From NCBI GenBank assembly GCA_018241725.1, contig JAFEDI010000068.1, forward strand, positions 84,561 through 148,560: DNA of 64,000 nt. Reading direction: 5' to 3'. Each line of letters opens with the position of its first letter. Position 1 is the stretch's first letter. The translations under genes and the position numbers were made by a program. The notes beneath the pieces were generated by a model, which did not search any database, had not been told where the DNA came from, and was given only the letters and a program-made list of their open reading frames with translations. Source of the DNA: Pseudomonadota bacterium (GTDB lineage Bacteria; Pseudomonadota; Gammaproteobacteria; Burkholderiales; Rhodocyclaceae). Shown here in pieces: positions 7,978 through 16,845 of the stretch.

Positions 7978-9006
7978 CTAAGCCAGCCCCAGCAGGGCCG
8001 AAACCCGTTCGCGGGTAAGGCCGCGGGTGGCCGGCAGCACGTCGGCCAGCGCGGCGAAGGAGGCGGTACGGGCCTGGGTCTCGAATTGGGTCGCCAGGCC
8101 TTGGGCGCGCTGCGCCTCCCCGGTGTCCGGCGCCCCCACGTCGGCCGCCAGATGGGTCAGCGCGCTGTCGGTGGTGCTTTGCAGGGTTTCCAGCGCCTGC
8201 CCGGCGAGCACCACGGCACGCAGCGTCTGGCGCTGGGCCGCCGGGCTGTCGACCTTCCAGGTATCGGGACGGATTGCCGCCGCGTCGGCATCGATGCGTA
8301 CGCGGCTGAACTGGCCGGTCGGGTAGCGCCGGCCCTCCCCCTTGACCTGCAGGCTGTCGCGCACCGCCGGCCAGTCGGCTTCCGCGGCGCTGAACTGCAA
8401 CACGCCGTCGGCATCCGCCGCCACGCGCACGCCCAGGGGCGCCAGCGCAAGATCCAGGCGCCGGCCGACGACCCGCGGCGACAGACCGGGCTCGATGGAC
8501 ACCCGCGCGGACAGACGGCCGCGCACGGAAAACTGCAGCGTCTCCGCCCCCGCAGCCGCAACGCCGGACGTATCCAGCCCACGCACGCGGAAACCCTGGC
8601 GGGCCTCGCCGGCGCCGACCAGTCGCAGCGCGCCATCCACGCTGCCGTCCGTCGCGCTCGGGCGGGTCTGCCAGAAATCGGCAAAGCGCTGCAATTGCGG
8701 CTGCACGCCGCTGTCGGACATCTGCTGTCCGGCCAGCGCGTCCCCGACGCCTTTCTTCAGGTCGGCAAGCAGCGCTTGTGCGCGGCCGGTGAAGGCCTGG
8801 GTCAGCTGCAGCGCGGACGCCTGCCGGTTGAGTCCTTCCCGCTGGCCAAAACCGCGGTCACCCGTGAGGGAGAGGATCGGCGTTGACGACGCAGGCCCCG
8901 CCTCCCGCTCCGACGCAAGCGCGGCCGCCGAGCGCGGCGCGGCGGCCACACCGGCCGCCGTCGTGCCGCGGGCCTGGATGGCGGAGATCTGCATCGATGC
9001 CGCCAT
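7978..9006 (-). CDS. Flagellar locus protein, LafW-like putative hook-associated protein
   Basis: The product has 342 residues. It lies between flgL (upstream by 3 bases) and fliC, the place that lafW occupies in lateral flagellar loci. The N-terminus MQISAIQARGTTA resembles the starts of hook-filament junction proteins (FlgL begins MRISTTQYHSTM). A central stretch (SIEPGLSPRVVGRRLDLAL, VRVAADADGVLQFSA) looks like the flagellin-hook IN motif of filament-associated proteins, and the two ends are Ala/Gln-rich and helical. No signal peptide or membrane helix is seen. By position and style it is probably an exported structural or cap-related part of the filament. The homology is inferred, not established. 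The start is ATG 9006; ATG 8994 is possible. Confidence 0.55.
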   Translation of the reverse strand: MAASMQISAIQARGTTAAGVAAAPRSAAALASEREAGPASSTPILSLTGDRGFGQREGLNRQASALQLTQAFTGRAQALLADLKKGVGDALAGQQMSDSGVQPQLQRFADFWQTRPSATDGSVDGALRLVGAGEARQGFRVRGLDTSGVAAAGAETLQFSVRGRLSARVSIEPGLSPRVVGRRLDLALAPLGVRVAADADGVLQFSAAEADWPAVRDSLQVKGEGRRYPTGQFSRVRIDADAAAIRPDTWKVDSPAAQRQTLRAVVLAGQALETLQSTTDSALTHLAADVGAPDTGEAQRAQGLATQFETQARTASFAALADVLPATRGLTRERVSALLGLA

Positions 9007-9009
9007 CAA

Positions 9010-9921
9010 TCAGATCACGTCGAACAGGGACAGCTGGCTGACCCGCGCATAGGCCTTCTGCGTGGCCTGCGCCGCCTGGGTGTAGCCATTGAGCTTGATC
9101 ACCGCGTCGCCGTAGTCGAGCTGCCCGAGGTCGATCAAGGCCTGCTGGTTGGACAGGCTGACGTTGGCGAAATTGCCGTCCAGGGTTTCGAGAATGTTCT
9201 GCATGCCGCCCAGATGGGCGATCTTGCTGCTGAACTGGCCCATCGTCGTATCGATGGTGTCGAGGGTAGCGGTCAGTTGCGCCCGCGTCGCCGGCACATT
9301 GGCGCTCGCCCCCGGGGCGCTCAGTGCGCTGCCCGTCGCTTCCAGCTGGTTGAGCATCGCGGCCATCTCTTCGACGGTCACATTGGCGCTCTGCGTCACG
9401 CCGTTGCCGACGGCCACCTGCTGCTGCCCCAGATTGCCCTGGTAGCTGTAGCGCGAACCGACAGGCTGGGTCGCGTCATAAACGATGGGCTGCGTCGACG
9501 TCTTGGTGCCGGAGAAGAGGTAGCGCCCTTCCTGATCCCTGGCGTTGGCGCCGTAGAACAGGCTGTCGCCGATCGCCTTGAGGGACGACGTCATCGCGGC
9601 CACGTCTTCCGACGAGTTGCCCCCGTCAAGGGCCCACACCATCAGGTCGCGGGCGCTCATCATGTCCGAGTTCATGCTGTCCAGGCTCACCTCGTTCTGG
9701 CTCAGGCGGACCTTCAGCGCACCGATATTGTCGCGATACTGCTTCACTGCGGACTCCTCCCGGTTCAACCGGGAAAGGCGCACATCGGTGATCGGATCGT
9801 CGGACGGAAGCAGCAGTTTCTGCCCCGTGGACATCTGCTGCATGACCGTCTCGAGCCGGGATGAAGCCGTCTGCAGCGTGCTGCTCATCGTGCTGTGATA
9901 CTGGGTGGTGGATATGCGCAT
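9010..9921 (-). CDS. flgL: Flagellar hook-filament junction protein FlgL
   Basis: The product has 303 residues and is the second hook-filament junction protein, placed between FlgK and flagellin. The N-terminus MRISTTQYHSTMSSTLQ and the C-terminus (LDYGDAVIKLNGYTQAAQAT) show the paired helices of the flagellin/FlgL family. The start at MRIST matches family members and removes a four-residue extension. It lies 8 bases after the PilZ gene and 3 bases before the LafW-like gene, so flgK, PilZ, flgL and the LafW-like gene form one transcript. Confidence 0.92.
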   Translation of the reverse strand: MRISTTQYHSTMSSTLQTASSRLETVMQQMSTGQKLLLPSDDPITDVRLSRLNREESAVKQYRDNIGALKVRLSQNEVSLDSMNSDMMSARDLMVWALDGGNSSEDVAAMTSSLKAIGDSLFYGANARDQEGRYLFSGTKTSTQPIVYDATQPVGSRYSYQGNLGQQQVAVGNGVTQSANVTVEEMAAMLNQLEATGSALSAPGASANVPATRAQLTATLDTIDTTMGQFSSKIAHLGGMQNILETLDGNFANVSLSNQQALIDLGQLDYGDAVIKLNGYTQAAQATQKAYARVSQLSLFDVI

Positions 9922-9929
9922 CGCTGGCC

Positions 9930-10397
9930 TCACTGGTTTTCAAGGGACTGGGTCGGCGCCGCCGCCACGTTCTGGTGCCGTTCCAGCTCGGCCACGGCAT
10001 GTTCGACGATGGTCTCCGCCGACGCCGACAGACCCGTAAAGCGGCACCCGACCACGTACTGCTGACCGAGCAGGAAGGTGTGCAGAAGCCGCCGCGAGCG
10101 GACTTCGAGTTCGGTCAGGAAGCTGCGCCCCGAACCGAGCTCAACCCACACGCGCGGCAGACGCCGCCCGACGTAGAGCAGCGTGGCCTGCGTCGGCGAT
10201 GCGCGCAGTCCGATGCCGCCGCGGGCGAGATCATCCACGCCCAGCACGCGGAGCCGCCCCCCCAAGGTGAACTCAGCCATGAAGGGCAGGCCGACCGGCG
10301 CCTGCACCCGCGTGTAGCGCCGCCGCTGGACGAAGGCCGGCTCGACGCTCTCCGGGCTGCCATCCGGGTCGGCGGGCAAGGACGAAGGGCCGGACAT
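9930..10397 (-). CDS. PilZ-domain cyclic-di-GMP binding protein
   Basis: The product has 155 residues. A PilZ domain starts near residue 25 with the arginine motif RRRYTR (25-30) and continues with VDDLARGG (54-61), which matches the second c-di-GMP binding motif D/NxSxxG except that Ala replaces Ser. Beta-strand-rich sequence follows. There is no long N-terminal YcgR-type domain, so this is a nearly single-domain protein. It sits between flgK (4 bases) and flgL (8 bases). This is not a usual place for a PilZ gene and suggests that it acts on assembly or rotation of this flagellum. Confidence 0.8.
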   Translation of the reverse strand: MSGPSSLPADPDGSPESVEPAFVQRRRYTRVQAPVGLPFMAEFTLGGRLRVLGVDDLARGGIGLRASPTQATLLYVGRRLPRVWVELGSGRSFLTELEVRSRRLLHTFLLGQQYVVGCRFTGLSASAETIVEHAVAELERHQNVAAAPTQSLENQ

Positions 10398-10400
10398 TCG

Positions 10401-11777
10401 TCAGCCCAGCATCGACAGCGTGGCGTCGAACAGCTCGTTGGCCACCGCAATGACCTTCATGTTCGACTTGTACATCTGCTGGTACTGGACCAGGTTCATC
10501 GCCTCTTCGTCCTGGTTGACGCCGCTGGTGGACGCCCAGCTGTCCTCGCTCTGGCTGCGCACCGTCTGGGCCGTCTTGAGGGAAGTCTGGTTCTGCTGGC
10601 TGCTCATGCCCAGCTTGCCGACCAGCTGCGTCACCGCGTCGCCGAGGCTCACCGTCCCCAGCGATGCCAATGCCAGCGGCGCCTGCTGAATGGCGATCAC
10701 CTGCTTCAGGTTGGCGCTGTCGCCGGGCAGGCCGGGATCGGACGAAAAGCCGAGCGCCTGAGCGGAAATGGACGAATCGACCCGCAGCATGCCGGTCACG
10801 CTGCTCGCATCGAAGATGAACAAGGGTTTGCCGGGGCTGCCGTCCATGCCGTAGCCGGCTTGCAGCTGGGTGTTGATGGCCGACGACATCTGGCTCGCCA
10901 TGTCGGTGATCGACTGCATGGTCGGCACCAGCACGCCACGCTCCAGCTCGTCCAACCCGCCCAGCTGGCCGCCCAGACCGCTGACCGGCAGCTTGAAGCT
11001 CTCCTTCGCAAAATTCACGCTGAGAATCTGCGAGCCATCCACCTTGGTGCTCACCCCCAGCGTGGCGGCAATACCGCCGACGACCAGCGGCTGGCCGGAT
11101 CGCAGGGACACACTGCGCGTACCGTCGTTCTGGTCCCCCACCTGCACGCCGACCAGGCTGGCCAGCGAATCGACCTTCTGATCCCGCTCGTCGATCAGGC
11201 CCGAGGCGTTGACCCCGCTGGCCATGGCGGCGGAGATCTGCTTGTTCAGCGTCGCAATGTCCGTCGACAGCGTGTTGACCTGGCCGACCGCCGCGGTGCG
11301 CTGCTGCTGTACCGACGCGCGCTGGTTGGACAGCACCTGGTTGAGGCTGTTGAAGCGTTGGGCCATCGCCTCCCCGGTGGTGATCACCTGCTGGCGCAGC
11401 GGGCTCGACGTGGGGTCCACGCTGGCCGCATTGAGGGCGCTGAAGAAGGCATCCAGGCCGCTGTTGAGGCCGGCGGTCGAGTCGCCCATCACCTGCTCCA
11501 GCTGGGTCAGGTAGGGCTGGGTGACGGTGTACTGGCCGAGGCTGGTCGCGGCCCGCCACATCTGCTGGCTCTTGTAGCTGTCGGCAAAGCGGGTCAGCGC
11601 CGACACCTCGACGCCACTGCCGGCGGACAGGCCGCTGTTGGCCGGCTTGAGGGCGGTCAGCAGCACGCCCTGCCGGGTGTAGCCGGGCGTCATGATGTTG
11701 GCGGTGTTCTGGCTGGTCGCGTTGAGGGCGACCTGGGCGGCCAGGCTGCCGGACAGTGCGTTGTTGATGATGCTCAT
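10401..11777 (-). CDS. flgK: Flagellar hook-associated protein FlgK
   Basis: The product has 458 residues and is the first hook-filament junction protein. The N-terminus MSIINNALSGSLAAQVALN and the downstream GYTRQGVLL are the conserved rod/hook N-terminal signature. The C-terminus (NQDEEAMNLVQYQQMYKSNM, then FDATLSMLG) is diagnostic of FlgK. The start at 11777 is set by that signature. A longer open frame reaches upstream to 12014 but overlaps flgJ and is not credible. A 67-base leader separates it from flgJ and carries the shared GTCGCCTTT motif. FlgN, encoded at 19722-20180, is its expected export chaperone. Confidence 0.95.
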   Translation of the reverse strand: MSIINNALSGSLAAQVALNATSQNTANIMTPGYTRQGVLLTALKPANSGLSAGSGVEVSALTRFADSYKSQQMWRAATSLGQYTVTQPYLTQLEQVMGDSTAGLNSGLDAFFSALNAASVDPTSSPLRQQVITTGEAMAQRFNSLNQVLSNQRASVQQQRTAAVGQVNTLSTDIATLNKQISAAMASGVNASGLIDERDQKVDSLASLVGVQVGDQNDGTRSVSLRSGQPLVVGGIAATLGVSTKVDGSQILSVNFAKESFKLPVSGLGGQLGGLDELERGVLVPTMQSITDMASQMSSAINTQLQAGYGMDGSPGKPLFIFDASSVTGMLRVDSSISAQALGFSSDPGLPGDSANLKQVIAIQQAPLALASLGTVSLGDAVTQLVGKLGMSSQQNQTSLKTAQTVRSQSEDSWASTSGVNQDEEAMNLVQYQQMYKSNMKVIAVANELFDATLSMLG

Positions 11778-11832
11778 GGGCAGGCGGTTCCTGTGGCGGG
11801 GCGGCGCAGATGCGACAGCCCCTTTCTCACCG

Positions 11833-11841
11833 AAAGGCGAC
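11833..11841 (-). repeat. Leader motif GTCGCCTTT upstream of flgK
   Basis: The 9-mer lies 55 bases before the flgK start and only 3 bases after the flgJ stop codon. Directly following bases form a hairpin (CCTTTC, five-base loop, GAAAGG). Confidence 0.45.
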
Positions 11842-11844
11842 CAC

Positions 11845-12258
11845 TCAGGGCCGCGGCTTAAACGGGATGGCGGCCGGAGCCGAGCCGGCGGAGGCAGGCT
11901 GCGCGGCAGTACCGCCGGCCCCCGGGCTGCGCGCGTCGGGCAGCAGCTGGGCGAGGATCGCGTCGGCCACGCCGAAGGCGCGCTGCCCGGCGAGCACGTC
12001 GGCGAGCTTGCCATCGGCGATCTCCAGCATGTCCTGGTTGATGTGGCTCTGGAACATGCTGTCCTCGTCGGCCATCTCCCGCGTCACGCTGCGCATCTGC
12101 TTGAGCATGTCGGCGATGAAGAAGGATTCGAACTTCTCGGCGGCGGCCACCACGCGGGCGCGCCCGGCGTCTTCGCCGCCGGCGCCGCGCGGCAGGTCGA
12201 GGGTCTGCTCGGCCGCCGTCGGGGCCACCGATGAAGACAGGGCTGGATTCAGTTTCAC
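11845..12258 (-). CDS. flgJ: FlgJ rod-binding protein without muramidase domain
   Basis: The product has 137 residues and starts at GTG after AGGAGAGG. It matches only the N-terminal rod-scaffolding half of FlgJ (AAEKFESFFIADMLKQMRS, then MFQSHINQDMLEIADGKLAD). The C-terminal glucosaminidase that most beta- and gammaproteobacterial FlgJ proteins carry is missing. A separate gene at 18995-19741 encodes just such a domain, so the two functions appear split. It lies 9 bases after flgI. Confidence 0.88.
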   Translation of the reverse strand: MKLNPALSSSVAPTAAEQTLDLPRGAGGEDAGRARVVAAAEKFESFFIADMLKQMRSVTREMADEDSMFQSHINQDMLEIADGKLADVLAGQRAFGVADAILAQLLPDARSPGAGGTAAQPASAGSAPAAIPFKPRP

Positions 12259-12267
12259 GGGCCTCTC

Positions 12268-13374
12268 CTAGATGACGATCAGTTCGCCTTCGATGGCGCC
12301 GGCCTGGTCGAGGGCCTGCAGGATCGCCATCACGTCGTCGGGATTGGCGCCGATGCTGTTCACGGTGTCGATGATGGCCTGCAGGCTGACCCCGGACGGC
12401 CACTTGAACATGCGCCCGCCCCCCTGCTCCACCTTCACCTGGGACTGGGGCACCACCGTCGTCTGGCCGCGCCCGAAGGGCCCCGGCTGGCTGACCTGCG
12501 GCATCTCGGAGATGACGACCTTCAGCGAACCGTGGGAAATGGCGGCGGCACGCACGCGCACGCCCTCCGAGATCACCACGGTGCCGGTGCGCGAGTTGAA
12601 GATGACCTTCGGTCGGTTCTCGCCGATCTCCACCGACAGCATCTCCAGGTCGGCCACGAAGGCGACCCGGCGGGTCGGGTCGGGCGGTGCGATGACGTCC
12701 ACGCTGGTCGCGTCGCGGGTGCTGGCAAGCTGCCCGTAGCGGCGGTTGATGGCCTCGACGATATTGGTCGCGGTGCGGAAATGGGGGCGCTTGAGGCTCA
12801 GGCGGATCGTCGGCTGGGTGTCGAAATCGCTCTCGATCTCCCGCTCGACGGTGGCGCCGTTGGGAATGCGCCCCGAGGTCGGGCTGTTGACCGTCACGCT
12901 GGAGCCGCTGGCGCCCTGCGCGGCGACGCCGCCGACCACCAGCTGGCCCTGGGCCAGCGCGTAGATCTCGCCATCCGCGGCGCGCAGCGGCGTCAGCAGC
13001 AGCATGCCGCCGCGCAGGCTCTTGGCGTCGCCCATCGACGACACCGTGATGTCGAGCTGCTGGCCGCGCCGGTAGCCCGGCGGAAAGACCGCGCTGACCA
13101 TCACCGTCGCCACGTTCTTCAGCCGCGAGGCGTTGCCTTCCGGCGGCTTGATGCCGAACTGCTTGAGCATGTTGCTCACCGACTGGCTGGAAAACTTGAC
13201 CTGGGTGCTGTCGCCGCTGCCCTGCAGGCCGACGACCAGGCCGTAGCCGAGCAGCTGGTTCTCCCGCACGCCCTCGACGCTGACCAGCTGGCCGAGGGCC
13301 TGGGCGGCGTGGGCCGCGGGGACGGGAAGGAGCAGCGCGGCGGCAAGGCCGAGCAGGCGCAGACAGGCTTTCAT
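12268..13374 (-). CDS. flgI: Flagellar P-ring protein FlgI
   Basis: The product has 368 residues. A signal peptide (1-23, ending AHA) precedes the conserved P-ring core: VSVEGVRENQLLGYGLVVGL, GTGVVVSEG-like phrases (here TGTVVISEGVRV) and a C-terminal VNSIGANPDDVMAILQALDQ. It forms the periplasmic ring around the rod. It is part of the tightly packed flgB-to-flgJ operon, 10 bases after flgH. Confidence 0.96.
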   Translation of the reverse strand: MKACLRLLGLAAALLLPVPAAHAAQALGQLVSVEGVRENQLLGYGLVVGLQGSGDSTQVKFSSQSVSNMLKQFGIKPPEGNASRLKNVATVMVSAVFPPGYRRGQQLDITVSSMGDAKSLRGGMLLLTPLRAADGEIYALAQGQLVVGGVAAQGASGSSVTVNSPTSGRIPNGATVEREIESDFDTQPTIRLSLKRPHFRTATNIVEAINRRYGQLASTRDATSVDVIAPPDPTRRVAFVADLEMLSVEIGENRPKVIFNSRTGTVVISEGVRVRAAAISHGSLKVVISEMPQVSQPGPFGRGQTTVVPQSQVKVEQGGGRMFKWPSGVSLQAIIDTVNSIGANPDDVMAILQALDQAGAIEGELIVI

Positions 13375-13384
13375 GGGCGAACTC

Positions 13385-14074
13385 TCAGAAAGGACTCCAG
13401 GGGCTGTTGAAGAAGCGGCTCAACCAGCCCGGCTCGTTGGCGTCGGCCAGCGTGCCGCGCCCGGAATAGGCGATCCGTGCATTGGCGATGCGCAGGGACG
13501 AGACCCGGTTCTCGGTGTCGATGTCGGACGCGCGCACGTAGCCGGCCAGGCGCAGCAACTCCTCGCCCTGGTTCAGGTACAGGCTCTTCTCGCCACTGAC
13601 GCGCAACAGGCCGTTGGGCAGCACTTCCTGCACGATGACGGTGATCGCCCCCTGCAGGGTGTTCTGCTGACGGCTCGACGCGTTGCCAGCGAAATTGCGG
13701 TTGGCATCGAAGCCGAGGCCGGTGCTCTTCACCGCCTTGCCGAACAACGTGACCGGCGCCAGCGTCGCCCCGCTCTTCTTGTCGATGGCCGTATCCGCCG
13801 ACTTGCTGGCCTGGGTGGTCTCTTCCAGCTGCACGGTCAGCACATCACCAGGACGGAAGGCACGGCTGTCGGCGGTGCTGGCCCACGGCTGTTCGCCGGA
13901 GAAGACGCCGCCGGCCCTTGCCTTGCGCGGCGCCGGCACGGGGATGTTCGGACGGCTGCCGTCGTCGAGGGGCGGGATCTGGGCCGGCTGGATGGCCGCG
14001 CACGCGGCCAGCAGGCCTGCCGCGCAGGCGACGAGCCCGTTCCGGAGACGTGGCAGGGCGTGGGCGGCGGACAT
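13385..14074 (-). CDS. flgH: Flagellar L-ring lipoprotein FlgH
   Basis: The product has 229 residues. A lipoprotein signal ends at C25 (GLLAAC). The mature part has the FlgH signatures FRPGDVLTVQLEETTQASKS and TVIVQEVLPNGLLRVSGEK. It forms the outer-membrane ring. It follows flgG by one base. Confidence 0.96.
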   Translation of the reverse strand: MSAAHALPRLRNGLVACAAGLLAACAAIQPAQIPPLDDGSRPNIPVPAPRKARAGGVFSGEQPWASTADSRAFRPGDVLTVQLEETTQASKSADTAIDKKSGATLAPVTLFGKAVKSTGLGFDANRNFAGNASSRQQNTLQGAITVIVQEVLPNGLLRVSGEKSLYLNQGEELLRLAGYVRASDIDTENRVSSLRIANARIAYSGRGTLADANEPGWLSRFFNSPWSPF

Positions 14075-14075
14075 C

Positions 14076-14867
14076 TCAGCGGGTCGCCTGGGCGAGGTTC
14101 TGCATCATGTTGTCGGCGGCGGACAGCACCTTGGTGTTCATCTCGTAGGTCCGCTGGGCGGCGATCATGTCCACCATCTCCTCGACGACCTGCACGTTGG
14201 AGCCTTCCAGCGATCCCTGCTTGAGCTTGCCGAGGCCTTCCTCGCCGGGGTTGGCCTCGGTCGGCGCGCCGCTGGCGGTGGTCTCCTGGTAGAGGTTCTC
14301 GCCGAGGGCCAGCAGGCCGGCCGGGTTGACGAAGTTGGACAGGGTGATCTGCCCGACCTCCTTGGCCGTGGCGGAGCCGGACTGGGTGATCGACACGGCG
14401 CCGGTGTCGCTGATGGTCACCGAGGTGGCGTCGGCGGGGATGGTGATCTCCGGCTGCAGCGGGCGGCCCTGGGTGTTCACCAGCTGGCCTTCGGCACTGA
14501 CCTGCAGCTGGCCGGCGCGGGTGTAGCCGATCTCGCCGCTGGGCTGCAGCACGCGCAAGAAGCCCTTGCCGAGGATGGCCACGTCCAGCGGCTGGCTGGT
14601 GGTCTGCAGGCTACCGGTGGTGAACACCTTCTGGGTGCCGACCAGGCGCGTGCCGTTGCCCAGCTGCACGCCCACCGGCGAACTCGCGCCGGTGTTGTTG
14701 CCCTGGGTGCCGGGCTGGCGGTCCACCTGGTAGAACATGTCCTCCATGACCACCCGGTCGCGCTTGAAGCCGACGGTGTTCACGTTGGCGATGTTGTTGG
14801 CGATGGCCTGGAGCTTGGCATCCTGGGCCTGCACGCCGGTCTTGCTGATCCACATGGCGGGATTCAT
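14076..14867 (-). CDS. flgG: Flagellar distal rod protein FlgG
   Basis: The product has 263 residues. The N-terminus MNPAMWISKTGVQAQDAKL, then NNIANVNTVGFKRDRVVMED, and the C-terminus (EEMVDMIAAQRTYEMNTKVL) are highly conserved in FlgG. It is translated after flgF with a 12-base gap and forms the distal rod that the P and L rings surround. Confidence 0.97.
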   Translation of the reverse strand: MNPAMWISKTGVQAQDAKLQAIANNIANVNTVGFKRDRVVMEDMFYQVDRQPGTQGNNTGASSPVGVQLGNGTRLVGTQKVFTTGSLQTTSQPLDVAILGKGFLRVLQPSGEIGYTRAGQLQVSAEGQLVNTQGRPLQPEITIPADATSVTISDTGAVSITQSGSATAKEVGQITLSNFVNPAGLLALGENLYQETTASGAPTEANPGEEGLGKLKQGSLEGSNVQVVEEMVDMIAAQRTYEMNTKVLSAADNMMQNLAQATR

Positions 14868-14879
14868 GGTCTTTTTCCT

Positions 14880-15605
14880 TTATTCGGAGATCAGGTGATT
14901 GCCGCTGGCGGCCATCGAGTCGGCCGACTTGAGCAGGCGCATCTGGATTTCGAATTCCCGGTTGAGGCTCATGGTCGCGACCATTTCCTCCACCGCCGAG
15001 ACGTTGCTGCTTTCCAGGTGCTTGCTGCTGACCGTCACCGTTTCATCGGTTGGCAGGGCCGCACCGTTGCGGGCGACGATCAGGCCGGCTTCGTTCTTGG
15101 TGAGCTGGGCCGCATCGGCGCGCACCAGCTTCAGGCGATCCACCGGCTGCATGTCGCGCTGGCCGGGAGACAGCACGGAGATCGTGCCGTCGTTGGCGAT
15201 CTCCACCTGGCTGTGCGGCGGCAGCACGATGGGGCCGTCGTCGCCGAGCACCGGGTGGCCGTTGGCGGTCAGGGCCCCGTCGCCGTCGACGGCCAGGTTG
15301 CCGGCCCGGGTGTAGGCCTCGCCGCCCTGCCAGCGCACCGCCAGCATGCCCTCGCCGCTGATCGCCACATCCAGGTCGCGGCCGGTCTCGCGCACACCGC
15401 CGCCGCGCATGTTGAGGCTGTTGGCCTGCAACTGGCTGAAGTGGCGGCTGTCGTAGCCGTAGCCCGGCACCGCCTGGCTGGTGGCCAGCTCCATATCGGC
15501 CCGGAAGCCGCTGGTGTCGGCGTTGGCCAGGTTGTTGGCGCGCACCTGCTGGGCGTGCAGCGCGCGCTCGGCGCCGCTCATGATGGTGTAGATCAGCGCG
15601 TCCAT
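14880..15605 (-). CDS. flgF: Flagellar proximal rod protein FlgF
   Basis: The product has 241 residues. MDALIYTIMSGAERALHAQQ and NNLANADTSGFRADMELATS give the rod signature, and MVATMSLNREFEIQMRLLKS the matching C-terminus. The length is close to that of known FlgF. It lies 3 bases after flgE. Confidence 0.95.
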   Translation of the reverse strand: MDALIYTIMSGAERALHAQQVRANNLANADTSGFRADMELATSQAVPGYGYDSRHFSQLQANSLNMRGGGVRETGRDLDVAISGEGMLAVRWQGGEAYTRAGNLAVDGDGALTANGHPVLGDDGPIVLPPHSQVEIANDGTISVLSPGQRDMQPVDRLKLVRADAAQLTKNEAGLIVARNGAALPTDETVTVSSKHLESSNVSAVEEMVATMSLNREFEIQMRLLKSADSMAASGNHLISE

Positions 15606-15608
15606 GGC

Positions 15609-16799
15609 TTAGATGGCCTGCATCAGGTTCTGCATCATCTGGCTCTGCGCCGAGATCACCTTGGTGTTGGCCTGGTAGTTGCGTTGGGCCGTCATCAGGC
15701 TGACCAGCTCGCCGGTGAGTTCGACGTTGGACTGCTCCAGCGCACCGGCACTCAGCTTGCCGGCCAGGCCGCTGCCCGGTGTGAAGAACAGCGGCGTGCC
15801 GGACTCGCTGGACATGATCCAGCTGGTACCGCCGGCCGGCGTCAGCGAGCCTTCATCGGGAAAGGTCGCCAGCGCGATGGTGCCGGCGCGCTGCTTCTGG
15901 CCGTTGCTGTACTGGACCATGACACCACCGTCCTCGGCGATCTGGACGCTGCTCAGGGAACCGGACGCGTAGCCGTTGGCGGCGTTGGCGCTGGTGGTGG
16001 CCTCGCCGGCAAACTGGGTGGAGCCGGCGTAGTCGATGTTCACCGTCAGTGCGTCAGCGCCGGCGGGCGTACCGAGGGCCAATGCGACCGGCGCAGCCGG
16101 CGTGGAGAGCTGGCCATTGACATCAAAATGCAGCGTGGTCGTCGTGGCCGGCAGCACCGCCCCGTCGAAGCTGTAATGAACAGTCACTTCACTGGTAGCC
16201 GACTTGACGAAATACTGGGTCACGCTGTGCTGGGTACCGAGGGAGTCGTACACCATGGAAACCATCGAGCCGTTGAAGGTCTGCGGATCGGCTGCGTCGA
16301 AGGGCGTCACCGTCGGCGCGCTCCAGTCGGCCGACATGTTGGCGACGTACTGCAGTTTGTCGGTGGCATTGGCTGCCATCTGGCTGGCCGGCACCTTCAG
16401 ATCGCCCATCGCGCCGAGGCTGGTACTCCCCGGCAGTGCCGCATAACCCTGCACGTGGCGCCCGGAACCATCGACCACGTATCCGTCCTTATTGACCGAA
16501 AAAATCCCCACGCGGCTGTAGAGGGACTGGCTGGACATATCCTTGCTGACGAAGAAGCCACGCCCGAGGATCGCCGCGTCCATGCCGCGTCCGGTGCTCT
16601 GCACACCGCCACCGACAGCGATGCTCTGGGTCTGGGACGAAACGGTTGCCCCCGTGGCTTGGGAGCCGGCGTACTCCGACGCGAAATCGGCACGGCTCGA
16701 CTTGAAGCCGTAAGTACCCGAGTTTGCAATGTTGTTACTGATGGTATCCAGCTGGGTGTTGACTGCGTTGATGCCGGACAGGGCGATTTCGAAGCTCAT
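15609..16799 (-). CDS. flgE: Flagellar hook protein FlgE
   Basis: The product has 396 residues. The start MSFEIALSGINAVNTQLDTI with NNIANSGTYGFKSSRADFAS is the hook protein N-terminus. The C-terminus (ELVSLMTAQRNYQANTKVIS) matches too. The middle is the variable hook surface (D1/D2). An upstream in-frame extension to 16901 overlaps flgD and is rejected. There is a 46-base gap after flgD. Confidence 0.96.
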   Translation of the reverse strand: MSFEIALSGINAVNTQLDTISNNIANSGTYGFKSSRADFASEYAGSQATGATVSSQTQSIAVGGGVQSTGRGMDAAILGRGFFVSKDMSSQSLYSRVGIFSVNKDGYVVDGSGRHVQGYAALPGSTSLGAMGDLKVPASQMAANATDKLQYVANMSADWSAPTVTPFDAADPQTFNGSMVSMVYDSLGTQHSVTQYFVKSATSEVTVHYSFDGAVLPATTTTLHFDVNGQLSTPAAPVALALGTPAGADALTVNIDYAGSTQFAGEATTSANAANGYASGSLSSVQIAEDGGVMVQYSNGQKQRAGTIALATFPDEGSLTPAGGTSWIMSSESGTPLFFTPGSGLAGKLSAGALEQSNVELTGELVSLMTAQRNYQANTKVISAQSQMMQNLMQAI

Positions 16800-16845
16800 G
16801 ATGGATTCCTTATGACGGGCTATTCGTTGGGCACGGTCGGAAAAC

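Noticed and set aside
10401-12014. Longer start for flgK
   Set aside because: Extension overlaps flgJ; the conserved N-terminal signature begins at 11777.
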